Source: Shewanella xiamenensis (GTDB taxonomy: Bacteria; Pseudomonadota; Gammaproteobacteria; Enterobacterales; Shewanellaceae). From it: a DNA stretch of 56,570 bases. The position numbers were made by a program, and so were the translations under genes. Below the pieces are notes generated by a model. The model made no database searches and was not told the origin of the DNA. It worked only from the letters and a program-made list of their open reading frames with translations. The stretch spans positions 1 through 56,570 of the forward strand of contig NZ_BMOP01000018.1 in the NCBI RefSeq assembly GCF_014647135.1, given 5' to 3'. Shown here one piece after another: positions 34,683 through 43,217 of this stretch (the first letter of the stretch is position 1; each line of letters opens with the position of its first letter).

Positions 34683-36011
34683 TTACAGGATAAAGCGGCT
34701 TAGGTCTTCGTCTTGAACCAGATTATCTAAGTGAGCACTCACATAATCGGCATCAATCACAAATGAGCTGCCAGACTTGTCGGACGCCTCATAGGAGATA
34801 TCTTCCATCAGCTTTTCCATCACGGTATGCAGACGACGGGCACCAATGTTTTCGGTGCGCTCGTTCACCTGCCATGCCGCCTTGGCAATGCTCTCAATAC
34901 CTGATTCGGTAAACTCAATGGTCACGCCTTCGGTCGCCATCAGCGCGATATATTGCTCAGTCAGTGAGGCATGTGGCTCAGTTAAAATGCGTTTAAAATC
35001 ATCGGCTGATAGCGCATCTAGCTCAACGCGGATCGGTAAACGGCCTTGTAGCTCGGGGATTAAATCCGATGGTTTTGACATCTGGAATGCGCCCGACGCA
35101 ATAAACAGAATATGGTCGGTTTTCACCATGCCGTGTTTAGTGGTTACCGTGCAGCCTTCGACTAAAGGTAATAGGTCGCGCTGTACCCCTTCGCGGGAAA
35201 CGTCTGGGCCTGAGGTTTCGCCACGCTTACAGATTTTGTCGATTTCGTCGAGAAACACGATACCGTGCTGCTCAACCAATTCAATGGCTTGCTCTTTTAA
35301 ATCTTCTTGATTTACCAGTTTAGCCGCTTCTTCTTCGATCAACAGCTTAAAGGCTTCTTTGATCTTCATTTTGCGACGTTTAGCCGGTGCTTGGCCCATG
35401 TTTTTAAACAGGCTTTGCAGTTGGTTAGTCATTTCTTCCATGCCGGGCGGTGACATGATTTCAATACCAATTTGTGGCTGGGCTACATCGATATCGATTT
35501 CTTTGTCATCTAATTGGCCTTCGCGCAGCTTCTTACGGAAGATTTGACGGGTATTGGAGCTGGTATCGCTTTCCGTGTTATCCCAGTCATTTTTCGGCTT
35601 GGGCAGCAGGGCATCGAGAATGCGCTCTTCAGCGTGTTCTTCGGCGCGTTGGCGGCATTTGCCCATTTGCTGCTCGCGGGTCAGCTTGATGGCGATGTCG
35701 GTTAAATCACGGATGATTTGCTCGACTTCTTTACCCACGTAACCCACTTCGGTGAACTTAGTGGCTTCAACCTTGATAAATGGCGCATTGGCGAGCTTTG
35801 CCAAACGGCGGGCGATTTCAGTTTTACCTACGCCGGTTGGGCCAATCATCAGAATGTTTTTTGGGGTAACTTCTTGACGGAAATCGGCATCTAGCTGCAT
35901 GCGGCGCCAACGGTTACGCAGGGCGACGGCGACGGAACGTTTGGCCTTTTTCTGGCCGATAATGTGGGCATCCAGCTCGTGGACAATCTCACGGGGGGTC
36001 ATTTCAGACAT
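34683..36011 (-). CDS. hslU: ATP-dependent protease ATPase subunit HslU
   Basis: A 442-residue AAA+ unfoldase that feeds substrates to HslV. The N-terminus [20 protein letters not shown], the Walker [15 protein letters not shown], the central GYVG pore loop ([10 protein letters not shown]), the Walker [12 protein letters not shown], the sensor region [17 protein letters not shown] and the C-terminal DLSRFIL tail that docks on HslV are all present. The start at 36011 has AGGAAT upstream and matches E. coli. It lies 18 bp after hslV. Confidence 0.98.
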   Translation of the reverse strand: MSEMTPREIVHELDAHIIGQKKAKRSVAVALRNRWRRMQLDADFRQEVTPKNILMIGPTGVGKTEIARRLAKLANAPFIKVEATKFTEVGYVGKEVEQIIRDLTDIAIKLTREQQMGKCRQRAEEHAEERILDALLPKPKNDWDNTESDTSSNTRQIFRKKLREGQLDDKEIDIDVAQPQIGIEIMSPPGMEEMTNQLQSLFKNMGQAPAKRRKMKIKEAFKLLIEEEAAKLVNQEDLKEQAIELVEQHGIVFLDEIDKICKRGETSGPDVSREGVQRDLLPLVEGCTVTTKHGMVKTDHILFIASGAFQMSKPSDLIPELQGRLPIRVELDALSADDFKRILTEPHASLTEQYIALMATEGVTIEFTESGIESIAKAAWQVNERTENIGARRLHTVMEKLMEDISYEASDKSGSSFVIDADYVSAHLDNLVQDEDLSRFIL

Positions 36012-36029
36012 AATATTCCTCACGCCCTG

Positions 36030-36554
36030 TTAGTAATTAAGTTCTTCAATTGTCTTGAATTGATTGGTGAATACGCAGATATCGCCGGCAATAGTCAATG
36101 ACTTTTCAGCAATTTCCAGCGCCGATAATTCGGTATTTTGCAGTAGTGCTAACGCCGCCGCTTGGGCATAGTTACCGCCCGAGCCAATGGCGACTAAATC
36201 ATGCTCTGGCTGCACTACGTCACCATTACCTGTGATGATCAGTGAGGCTTCGGCATCGGCGACCACAAGCATGGCCTCGAGTTTGCGCAGCATGCGGTCG
36301 GTACGCCAATCTTTGGCAAGTTCAACAGCCGAGCGTAACAGGTGACCTTGGTGCATCTCGAGCTTGGACTCGAAACGCTCAAATAGGGTAAAAGCGTCGG
36401 CGGTGCCGCCAGCAAAACCTGCCAACACTTTGTTGTGATACAAGCGACGCACTTTTTTGGCGTTACCTTTCATGACGGTATTGCCTAGGGAGACTTGGCC
36501 ATCGCCAGCGATGACAACTTGGTTATTACGGCGTACTGATACGATAGTGGTCAC
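36030..36554 (-). CDS. hslV: ATP-dependent protease proteolytic subunit HslV
   Basis: A 174-residue Ntn-hydrolase subunit of the HslVU protease. After removal of the first residue the catalytic Thr is exposed (M-TTIVSVRR). GDGQVSLGN, the Lys of [13 protein letters not shown] and [15 protein letters not shown] are family marks. The start codon is GTG at 36554 with GAGG about 7 nt upstream. A sigma-32-type promoter lies 57 bases ahead, matching heat-shock control of hslVU. Confidence 0.98.
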
Positions 36555-36610
36555 AATGAATCCTCTTCTCTTGCCCGCAATGAAAATTCTGCGGTGGATG
36601 ATGGACTAAA

Positions 36611-36637
36611 TATGGGGATGGATAGTCAGAATTCAAG
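36611..36637 (-). promoter_or_regulatory. sigma-32 (heat-shock) promoter of hslVU
   Basis: Read on the minus strand: CTTGAA (36637-36632), 14 bp, then CCCCATAT (36617-36610). This fits the sigma-32 consensus CTTGAA, N11-16, CCCCATNT very well. It lies about 50-60 bases before the hslV GTG start, as expected for this heat-shock operon. Confidence 0.8.
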
Positions 36638-36645
36638 TTATTGCA

Positions 36646-36684
36646 GAAAAAGCCACAGGACTTTGTTGATTTTTGTCCTGTGGC
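36646..36684 (-). terminator. terminator of the pilin-like gene
   Basis: GCCACAGGAC (36652-36661) pairs with GTCCTGTGGC (36675-36684), with a TTTTTC run on the minus strand after the stem. It separates the pilin-like gene from the hslV promoter. Confidence 0.75.
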
Positions 36685-36706
36685 GAAAGCGGATATGCTG
36701 GATGGA

Positions 36707-37294
36707 TTAAGGTGCAGATAACGAGGAGCGGCCGACAACAGTTCGTCCATCGAGGGGATAGTATTTTAGCTCCCAATTCTCGCTGCCAAGGCGGCGATCA
36801 TCCGACACATAGTTAAAGTAACAATAAGTATTTGGGTCACTTATCGCGCCGCCGCTATACCAGTAGACGATGTCTATATTGGGTGCTTGTTGCGTTTCCC
36901 AATCCGTGTGTGTGGTAAGGACAAAGTCCTGATTATCGAGTAACGATTGCCACAGTTCTCCGCAGTAAGCGCCTTGTAATTGAGTGCCTTGGCTGCTGCT
37001 TTGAGCCGTGTCTTTTCCGAGTGGAAAGCCCGTGGTGGTCGAGTCGATAGTGCCATCACCATAGCAAGCGAGATTTTGGGTATATCCCGAGTGTCCGCCC
37101 GCAAGCCAACAACTGTGATACAGCTTGACGCCAGAGGTAAAAGCAGCAAAAGCAGCTTTTGCCCGAGTATCGTGGGCATCTTGACTTAGATTCATAAAGC
37201 GCGGGGCTGCGACTACGGCAAGAATGCCTAAAATGATGATAACTACCACTAGTTCGATTAGGGTGAATCCCTTAGATGTGTGTAAACGACTCAT
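36707..37294 (-). CDS. type IV pilin-like protein with prepilin leader
   Basis: A 195-residue protein from the ATG at 37294, which has AGGTG upstream; the open frame runs 63 codons further. MSRLHTSKG is a short basic leader, cleaved before FTLIELVVVIIILGILAV (class III signal, Glu at mature position 5). The globular part has cysteines in HSCWLAGG, NLACYG, AYCGELW and NTYCYFN that may form disulfides. It resembles MSHA or minor pilins, but no pilus assembly genes are beside it, so its partner system lies elsewhere. Confidence 0.85.
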   Translation of the reverse strand: MSRLHTSKGFTLIELVVVIIILGILAVVAAPRFMNLSQDAHDTRAKAAFAAFTSGVKLYHSCWLAGGHSGYTQNLACYGDGTIDSTTTGFPLGKDTAQSSSQGTQLQGAYCGELWQSLLDNQDFVLTTHTDWETQQAPNIDIVYWYSGGAISDPNTYCYFNYVSDDRRLGSENWELKYYPLDGRTVVGRSSLSAP

Positions 37295-37718
37295 ACTGCT
37301 CACCTGTTGCCAAGATAGTCGCATTCTAACTTCATTTTGAAAAATTATCATTAAGCTATTGATAGATATTAATTTGATTAACAATAGTGCTACATTGATT
37401 GTTCGGGTTTTGGGCGGCGAGGCGGGGTTTGTAGGGATAAAAAAATCCCCGAGAACACTGGCCGTACTCGGGGAAAGGTTCAAAAGCAGTGGATCGTTAA
37501 TGCCTACGGAGCATAAATGACAGAACCTAACTTAAGTGTGGCAGTGAATGGTGTTTGATACAAAGCCAAAGATGCAAACTGCGACAGCTTGTCGCAGTTT
37601 GGATGAAAACGCCGCCATCAGCGCATTCTAAATGGTCTGAGTTATATGGAATTAGCGGTTTAATCGTGACAAGCGTGGCGAGAATATATTGCGATTGTTT
37701 AGCGTGCTGGTCACTGAT
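37295..37718. other. intergenic region between pilin-like gene and response regulator
   Basis: 424 bp with no credible gene. It holds an intrinsic terminator for minus-strand transcription at 37441-37473 and a perfect hairpin at 37576-37600 (AAACTGCGACA, GCT, TGTCGCAGTTT). Together they could mark a long 3' UTR of the regulator gene or a small RNA read from the minus strand. Confidence 0.5.
37441..37473 (-). terminator. intrinsic terminator downstream of the TtrR-like gene
   Basis: CCCCGAG (37447-37453) pairs with CTCGGGG (37467-37473); on the minus strand the stem is followed by ATTTTTTT. It lies 246 bases after the regulator stop codon and ahead of the pilin-like gene. Confidence 0.75.
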
Positions 37719-38321
37719 TTATAAAACAGAATTTAGATTTCCTAAGTGTTGTACTAACTCTGCCATATTGTTCACTTCAAGCTTTTTCATAATCTTTGCG
37801 CGATGCACTTCGATGGTTCTTAAGGATAAATACATGGCTTCGGAGATCTGTTTGTTGGTCATGCCTTGAACCACATGGGCTAATACTTGTTGTTCGCGCT
37901 CAGTCAGTTGGGCAAATTTCTGCTGCAGACTCTGTTGCTCAAAGCTGGATTGGCTTTCTTTATGTGCTTTTTCAATCGCTTGTACAAGGGCTTTACCCGA
38001 CACAGGTTTTTGAAAAAAGTCGCATGCGCCTTTACGAAAAGCGCTTAATGCCATGGGTAAATCACCGTGGCCAGTGAGAAAAATCACTCCTAATGGACTT
38101 TGGGTTTCAAGCAGCTTTTGCTGCACTTCTTGGCCAGTGATCTCCGGCATTCGGCTATCTAAGATCACGCATCCCGCTTGAGTTAACGGGCATTGGGCTA
38201 AAAAATCCCGCCCACTGCTAAAGGTTTGTACTTGGTAGCCAAATTGTCCGAGCATAAACCCTAAGGAGTCGAGAATCGCTTCATCATCATCGACTAAATA
38301 CAGTGGCAGCATAGTGGACAT
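37719..38321 (-). CDS. FixJ/TtrR-type response regulator
   Basis: A 200-residue NarL/FixJ-type regulator. Receiver: VDDDEAI, phospho-Asp in VILDSRMPE and Lys in DFFQKPVSG. DNA-binding domain: LTEREQQVLAHVVQGMTNKQ with the recognition part SLRTIEVHRAKIMKK. I set the start at the ATG at 38321, which has AAGGAAAACC before it. It is divergent from the sensor kinase gene, so the pair matches tetrathionate/thiosulfate-type TtrSR or ThsSR systems. The signal is not determined. Confidence 0.87.
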   Translation of the reverse strand: MSTMLPLYLVDDDEAILDSLGFMLGQFGYQVQTFSSGRDFLAQCPLTQAGCVILDSRMPEITGQEVQQKLLETQSPLGVIFLTGHGDLPMALSAFRKGACDFFQKPVSGKALVQAIEKAHKESQSSFEQQSLQQKFAQLTEREQQVLAHVVQGMTNKQISEAMYLSLRTIEVHRAKIMKKLEVNNMAELVQHLGNLNSVL

Positions 38322-38353
38322 GGTTTTCCTTTTGGTGGTGGGACTCTTTATCA

Positions 38354-38391
38354 GCTTAAGCCTGCCTTGTCGTAGGCTCAATTTTAAGCCT
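38354..38391. promoter_or_regulatory. repeated TTAAGCCT boxes in the divergent promoter region
   Basis: TTAAGCCT occurs at 38356-38363 and 38384-38391, 28 bp apart, with an inverted AGGCT between them (38374-38378). The boxes lie between the divergent regulator and sensor genes and could bind the regulator. No experimental or family consensus is known to me for them. Confidence 0.3.
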
Positions 38392-38529
38392 AGGTCTTGG
38401 GAGGTTTATCACTAAATTAGTCAAATCACTTTAGGGGGAATGCCAGAGTTTGGTGTTATTCACAGCATCATTTTGGCCTTGCGTATAAAGTACTCCGAAT
38501 ACAAAAGCATACAAGACAAGGCGATAGCA

Positions 38530-40335
38530 ATGAGAACTTGGTGTAGGGCAATACTCGTGAGCTGCATATTGAGCGTAATGATGCTTAATTTGTCCTATGC
38601 CGATGAAGATATTCCCGTTCATGAATTTAAAGTGGGAGTGCTGGCGAATCATGGGGTGTTGCAGGCAAAACAGCGCTGGCAGCCTATGATGGATTACCTT
38701 AGCGAAAACGTCCCTAATAGCCGTTTTGAAGTGGTGCCCGTCGACTTTAATGGTATGCGTAGCCAGTTACTGAGCAATGAATTGCAGTTTATTGTGACTA
38801 ACCCCGGCCAGTATCTGCACTTGAGTAATAATTTCCCCCTCTCTTGGCTCGCGACCATGAAAAGCCGTAAACATCAGGGCAGCACGTTTACCATAGGCGC
38901 GACCATTATTGTGCGTGCCGATAGCCCTATACGTAGCTTGCAGGATTTACGCGGTAAGAATGTGGTTGCTAGCGATCCGCAGGCACTTGGCGGCTATCAG
39001 GCTGCGATGGGATTACTGCATAAAATGGGTTATTTACCGGAGCAATTCTTTGGCCAAGTGCGATTTTTAGGATTTCCCCTCGCGCCGCTGATCTATCAAG
39101 TGCGCGATGGGAGTGCCGATGCCGCCATTGCGCCTTTTTGTACCTTAGAGGAAATGATTGAAACTGGGCTTATCAATAAGGCGGACTATCGTGTCATTCA
39201 TCCAACCCATCCTCCTGGATATGACTGCGAGGTGAGCACTCAACTCTATCCTAATTGGTCATTTGCGGCGGCGGATACGGTTTCGCCACGGATCACCATG
39301 CAAATCACCCGCGCCTTGTTTGACCTGCCCCCAGACCATGTAGCAGCCATTACCGCCGATACTTTAGGTTGGACTGCGCCGGTAAGTCAGCTAAAGGTGA
39401 TTGAATTATTTAAAGAATTACAGCTGCAAGGTGCATCACCTCCCTTATATCAAACCGTGTATAAATGGATGGAGAAAAACAAAGAGTGGGGTGGGGTATT
39501 ACTGCTGATCTTTATTGTATCGACCATTTATCACCTGTGGCTCGAATATAAATTCCGCCAAAAGAGCGAGTTTTTAGTCAGTACTGAGCGGCAATTAAAA
39601 GACAAGGCATTGCAGTTAGAACGCTTACAAAGTGCGGCGATTCTCGGGGAGATTGGTGCTGGGTTGGCCCATGAGCTAAATCAACCGATTGCGGCGATAA
39701 CCCAATACAGTGAGGGCGCCATGATACAGCTAGAAAGGCTGGGACAGGACAACCCAGAGCTTTATGATATTTTGGGTAAAATCAACGCACAATCGATACG
39801 GGCCGGGGCGGTAGTACACCGTATTCGTGGCTTGCTTAAACGCCGTCAGTCGAAGGCCGAACCGCTGGATGTGACGTTAGTCGTCAAAGAGGCTTTGGCC
39901 TTATTACGCCGAGAATTAGACCGAGCGGGGGTACAAGTTGACGTACAGGTGCAAGGTCGTCCCTATGAATTGATGGGCGATAGTGTTGGCTTAAGTCAAA
40001 TGTGGGTCAATTTGGTGAAAAATAGCCTCGATGCGCTGGAAGCATGTGAGGATAACCGTGCACGTAAGTTAAGGATTGAGATCCACTATCAACCCACTGA
40101 AATCAAAGTCTTGGTGATTGATAATGGCCAAGGTTTACAGGGACAAGCTAATGAGTTGATGGCCTCTTTTGCCTCGACTAAAGATGCAGGGCTCGGATTA
40201 GGTTTAGCGATCTGTAAGGATGTCGTCAGCCGTCACCACGGCAGTATTGAGATTGAAAACTGCAAGCAATCGACACAAACGCCATTGCCTTGGCAGCAAG
40301 GCTGTGTGGTGACGGTGATATTACCTCGGGGCTAG
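38530..40335 (+). CDS. TtrS/ThsS-type sensor histidine kinase with periplasmic PhnD-like domain
   Basis: A 601-residue sensor. The start is set at the ATG at 38530 (AAGG upstream), giving a signal peptide (WCRAILVSCILSVMMLNLSYA). Residues about 25-300 are a periplasmic PhnD/phosphonate-type binding domain (VGVLANHG, VVASDPQALGGYQAA, AAIAPFCTLEEM). One membrane helix follows (WGGVLLLIFIVSTIYHLW). The kinase has its His in LAHELNQPIAAI, the N box NLVKNSLDAL and the G box GLGLGLAICKD. This layout is that of TtrS and ThsS, sensors of tetrathionate and thiosulfate. The ligand here is inferred only from family. Confidence 0.87.
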   Translation: MRTWCRAILVSCILSVMMLNLSYADEDIPVHEFKVGVLANHGVLQAKQRWQPMMDYLSENVPNSRFEVVPVDFNGMRSQLLSNELQFIVTNPGQYLHLSNNFPLSWLATMKSRKHQGSTFTIGATIIVRADSPIRSLQDLRGKNVVASDPQALGGYQAAMGLLHKMGYLPEQFFGQVRFLGFPLAPLIYQVRDGSADAAIAPFCTLEEMIETGLINKADYRVIHPTHPPGYDCEVSTQLYPNWSFAAADTVSPRITMQITRALFDLPPDHVAAITADTLGWTAPVSQLKVIELFKELQLQGASPPLYQTVYKWMEKNKEWGGVLLLIFIVSTIYHLWLEYKFRQKSEFLVSTERQLKDKALQLERLQSAAILGEIGAGLAHELNQPIAAITQYSEGAMIQLERLGQDNPELYDILGKINAQSIRAGAVVHRIRGLLKRRQSKAEPLDVTLVVKEALALLRRELDRAGVQVDVQVQGRPYELMGDSVGLSQMWVNLVKNSLDALEACEDNRARKLRIEIHYQPTEIKVLVIDNGQGLQGQANELMASFASTKDAGLGLGLAICKDVVSRHHGSIEIENCKQSTQTPLPWQQGCVVTVILPRG

Positions 40336-40336
40336 A

Positions 40337-40417
40337 ATGAATCGCCGCAGAGTTTTTAAGTATCTATCTTCAGTTGCGGGTGCATGCTGCTTTTTATCAG
40401 GCCCAATTATCGTTTAA
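40337..40417 (+). CDS. 26-codon ORF resembling an isolated Tat signal peptide
   Basis: Starts 1 nt after the sensor stop codon and encodes MNRRRVFKYLSSVAGA followed by CCFLSGPIIV and a stop. The RRRVFK stretch fits the twin-arginine motif (RRxFxK), and the hydrophobic region follows as in Tat signals. No cofactor domain follows. It may be the remnant of a Tat-exported reductase subunit, like TtrB or a related protein, whose body was deleted, or a true micro-protein. It overlaps the convergent LysR gene by 4 bp. Confidence 0.45.
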   Translation: MNRRRVFKYLSSVAGACCFLSGPIIV

Positions 40418-41325
40418 GGCGCTGGATATTCTTGGCTAAATTGCAGCAGTTTTTGGGCTAAAAATTCAATAGTGCGGCGAATTTTATGGCTAGGATAGTC
40501 GGTTTGTAGATAGACTAATTGCAGTGGCACCGCAGGCGCGAGTTTATCGGCTAGGATAAGCTGTAGTCTGCCTTCGGTGACATCCTGCGCCACATCGAGC
40601 CAGCTCTTATAGGCGATACCTCGCCCCGCCAGTGCCCAATCGCGCACAACGGCGCCATCATTGCAGAAGCGTTTGCCTCTTACTTCAATTTCTACGGTTT
40701 CACCATTATGGCTAAATTTCCACTTCTGCCATGGTTCGCCGCCACGATTTAAGATCAACACTTGGTGTTGGCTCAGCTCGTTCAGTGTTTGCGGTTCACC
40801 ATATTGCGCAAGATAAGCGGGGGAGGCGACGAGTACTCTTGGCGTCATCGACAGTTGGCGCCGTTTTAGATTGGAATCTTCCAGTTGGCCATAACGCAGG
40901 GCTAAATGGATATTTTGATCGATGAGATCCGTCATATGGTCGCCAAAGTACAGCTGAATCGACAGCTCAGGCGCGCTATCCATCAGCTCATCTAGCCAAT
41001 TGCGGATCCGACTGCGGCCAATGTCCGAGGGCAGAGCGATGCGCACTTCGCCCTTTAGCTCGCCCCTATGCTCGGCCAAATTAGCGGAAGCGGTTTCGAG
41101 TAACGCAAGGGCAGGTTTAGCTGCATCGAGAAATATTCGCCCTTCTTCCGTGAGTTGCAACCGCCGAGTTGATCGCGCAAATAGCTGACAACCTAACTTT
41201 TTTTCAAGTCGTTGCAGGGCCGCGCTCGCGGCGGCGGGCGTCATGCCGACTTCTTTACTGGCGGCGGACAGGCTTTCTAGTGCAGCAATACGCAGGGCGA
41301 GTTGCAGATCGTTTATATGATACAT
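40414..41325 (-). CDS. LysR family transcriptional regulator
   Basis: A 303-residue regulator. The N-terminal helix-turn-helix (LQLALRIAALESLSAASKEVG, then PAAASAALQRLEKKLGCQLF) is followed by the LysR substrate domain with GEVRIALPSDIGR. It is divergent from the OYE operon across a 111-bp gap and probably controls it. The inducer is unknown. Confidence 0.93.
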   Translation of the reverse strand: MYHINDLQLALRIAALESLSAASKEVGMTPAAASAALQRLEKKLGCQLFARSTRRLQLTEEGRIFLDAAKPALALLETASANLAEHRGELKGEVRIALPSDIGRSRIRNWLDELMDSAPELSIQLYFGDHMTDLIDQNIHLALRYGQLEDSNLKRRQLSMTPRVLVASPAYLAQYGEPQTLNELSQHQVLILNRGGEPWQKWKFSHNGETVEIEVRGKRFCNDGAVVRDWALAGRGIAYKSWLDVAQDVTEGRLQLILADKLAPAVPLQLVYLQTDYPSHKIRRTIEFLAQKLLQFSQEYPAP

Positions 41326-41436
41326 ATCAAATTATTTTTGAAAATGATTTAAATAATAGGCTGATTATCAATATAGATTAACTAATGCACAATTGCACTC
41401 AGATATTCAATCATCATTTATGGTTCGGGAGTGCAT
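41326..41436. promoter_or_regulatory. divergent promoter region LysR / OYE operon
   Basis: The 111 bp are AT-rich. TGCACAATTGCA around 41386-41397 and TGATTATCAATATAGATTAA around 41362-41381 offer T-N11-A-like half-sites for a LysR protein. Neither can be assigned with certainty. Confidence 0.3.
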
Positions 41437-42573
41437 ATGAGTTTATTTACAGCCTATGAGTCAGCGGCACTGACACTGCAAAATCGTATTGTTATGGCGC
41501 CGATGACACGGGCGCGTACCACGCAACCGGGTAATATCCCTAATGATTTAATGGCGCAATATTATGCCCAGCGTGCGTCGGCAGGGCTTATCATCAGTGA
41601 AGCGACCCAAATTTCCGATGACAGCCAAGGCTACTCATTTACCCCCGGCGTCTATACCGAGGCGCAAATTGATGGCTGGAAAAAGGTTACTGCGGCGGTG
41701 CATCAAGCGGGTGGAAAAATCTTTAATCAAATCTGGCATGTAGGCCGAGTGTCCCATCCGATTTTTCAGCAGGGTGCAGCGCCGATTGCACCTTCAGCGA
41801 TTGCTCCTGTCGGTACTAAGGTATGGATCGTTGATGAGGAGCATCCCGAGGGACAAATGGTAGATTGCCCCGAGCCGAGGGAAATGACCCAAGCGGATAT
41901 CGACCGCGTGGTGGCCGACTTTGCCAACGCAGGGGCAAATGCCGTTGCCGCGGGTTTTGATGGCATCGAAATCCATGGCGGCAATGGTTATCTCATTGAC
42001 CAATTCCTGCGGACTAATTCTAACCATAGAACCGACGCCTACGGCGGCACGCCTGAAAAACGTATTCGGTTTTTATTGGAAGTCGTTAAAGCGGTAAGTG
42101 CCCAGATTGGTGCCGATAAAGTGGGCGTTCGCCTTGCACCCTATGTGACCTTTAAGGACATGGCTTGCCCTGAGATTGTCGATACTATCCTGTTGGCCGC
42201 CAAACACTTATCGGCGTTGGGCGTAGCGTATTTGCACTTGTCGGAAGCCGATTGGGACGATGCGCCACAGGTGCCTGAGTCTTTCAGAATCGAGCTTCGC
42301 AAAGTGTTTAAAGGCAGCATTATTGTGGCGGGGCGTTACGATGTCGAGCGTGCCAATGAGGTTATCGAAAAAGGTTATGCCGACTTAGTGGCCTTTGGCC
42401 GTGCCTTTATTGCTAACCCCGATCTGCCCTATCGATTAGCCAATCAATTACCCCTATCGCCCTTCGATAAGGGGCCATTATTTGGCGGCAGTGCGGCGGG
42501 CTATACCGATTATCCTAGTTATCAAGCGGCACTGCGCGCCGTCATCCGCTCTAGTGATGATGAGGTGGCATAA
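41437..42573 (+). CDS. Old Yellow Enzyme family flavin reductase (NemA/YqjM-like)
   Basis: A 378-residue FMN oxidoreductase that reduces activated C=C bonds or nitro compounds. Family residues are visible: NRIVMAPMTRAR (FMN contact), NQIWHVGRVSHP, the catalytic pair in GIEIHGGNGYLIDQFL (His and Asn), NHRTDAYGG and GVRLAPYVTF. GGGAG lies upstream of the ATG at 41437; a GTG at 41431 is less likely. It starts a three-gene operon, with the next gene overlapping (TAATG). Confidence 0.93.
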   Translation: MSLFTAYESAALTLQNRIVMAPMTRARTTQPGNIPNDLMAQYYAQRASAGLIISEATQISDDSQGYSFTPGVYTEAQIDGWKKVTAAVHQAGGKIFNQIWHVGRVSHPIFQQGAAPIAPSAIAPVGTKVWIVDEEHPEGQMVDCPEPREMTQADIDRVVADFANAGANAVAAGFDGIEIHGGNGYLIDQFLRTNSNHRTDAYGGTPEKRIRFLLEVVKAVSAQIGADKVGVRLAPYVTFKDMACPEIVDTILLAAKHLSALGVAYLHLSEADWDDAPQVPESFRIELRKVFKGSIIVAGRYDVERANEVIEKGYADLVAFGRAFIANPDLPYRLANQLPLSPFDKGPLFGGSAAGYTDYPSYQAALRAVIRSSDDEVA

Positions 42574-43217
42574 TGCAAAACCGTATTTATTGCCCTGTTT
42601 CTCCTTGGATAAAAGTAGGTTTGTGGAGCTCAGGATTACTCGGCTTAGCCATTATAGGCTTTGCGCTTGCGAGTCTAAGTATGACGGCGTTTGCCGCTCA
42701 AGGTGGTTCAACCCAAGCCAGTGTTGATGTCAAAACTGCCCTTACCCCTAAGGTAACGGCAATGGAGCTGATCAGCGATGGTTCACCACAGGCTGAATCG
42801 ATTGCCCACGCTGCCTTGCTATACGCTAGTTTTTGGGATACCGGTGATCCGACATTTGCCCGCTGGGCATTAGCGACCAATTTTATTGATCGCACCTTGC
42901 CCGAAGGTCGTGCACAGGGGATTAGCGGACCGCTCGACGCCTCTAAAACCTTTAGGGCGGCGGTGCCAGATCTCTCGGTAACCGTTGAGCACTTGCTGGT
43001 GGTCGGTGACCGTGCGGTTGTGCGCCTCCGTTTTAATGGCCACTTTACGGGGACCTTTGGTGAACAGCGTGGTCAAGGGCAAAAAATTGATTTTCGCGCC
43101 GTAGATATGTACCGCGTGCGTGAGGGGTTTATTACCGATAACTGGCACCTTGAGGATTATCACACACTATTTAGCCAGCTTGCCTCTAACGCTGTGACCA
43201 CAGGAGCGAAGTCATGA
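42573..43217 (+). CDS. membrane-anchored or exported SnoaL-like (NTF2 fold) protein
   Basis: A 214-residue protein with an N-terminal hydrophobic segment (VGLWSSGLLGLAIIGFALASL) followed by AFA, which could be cleaved. Residues about 60-200 match the SnoaL/ester-cyclase type NTF2 fold: a pocket with FWDTGDPTFARWALATNF, then VEHLLVVGDRAVVRLRFNGHFTG and VDMYRVREGFITDNWHLEDY. Such domains isomerise or bind small molecules. It overlaps the OYE gene at its start and the deacetylase gene at its end (ATGA). Confidence 0.8.
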   Translation: MQNRIYCPVSPWIKVGLWSSGLLGLAIIGFALASLSMTAFAAQGGSTQASVDVKTALTPKVTAMELISDGSPQAESIAHAALLYASFWDTGDPTFARWALATNFIDRTLPEGRAQGISGPLDASKTFRAAVPDLSVTVEHLLVVGDRAVVRLRFNGHFTGTFGEQRGQGQKIDFRAVDMYRVREGFITDNWHLEDYHTLFSQLASNAVTTGAKS

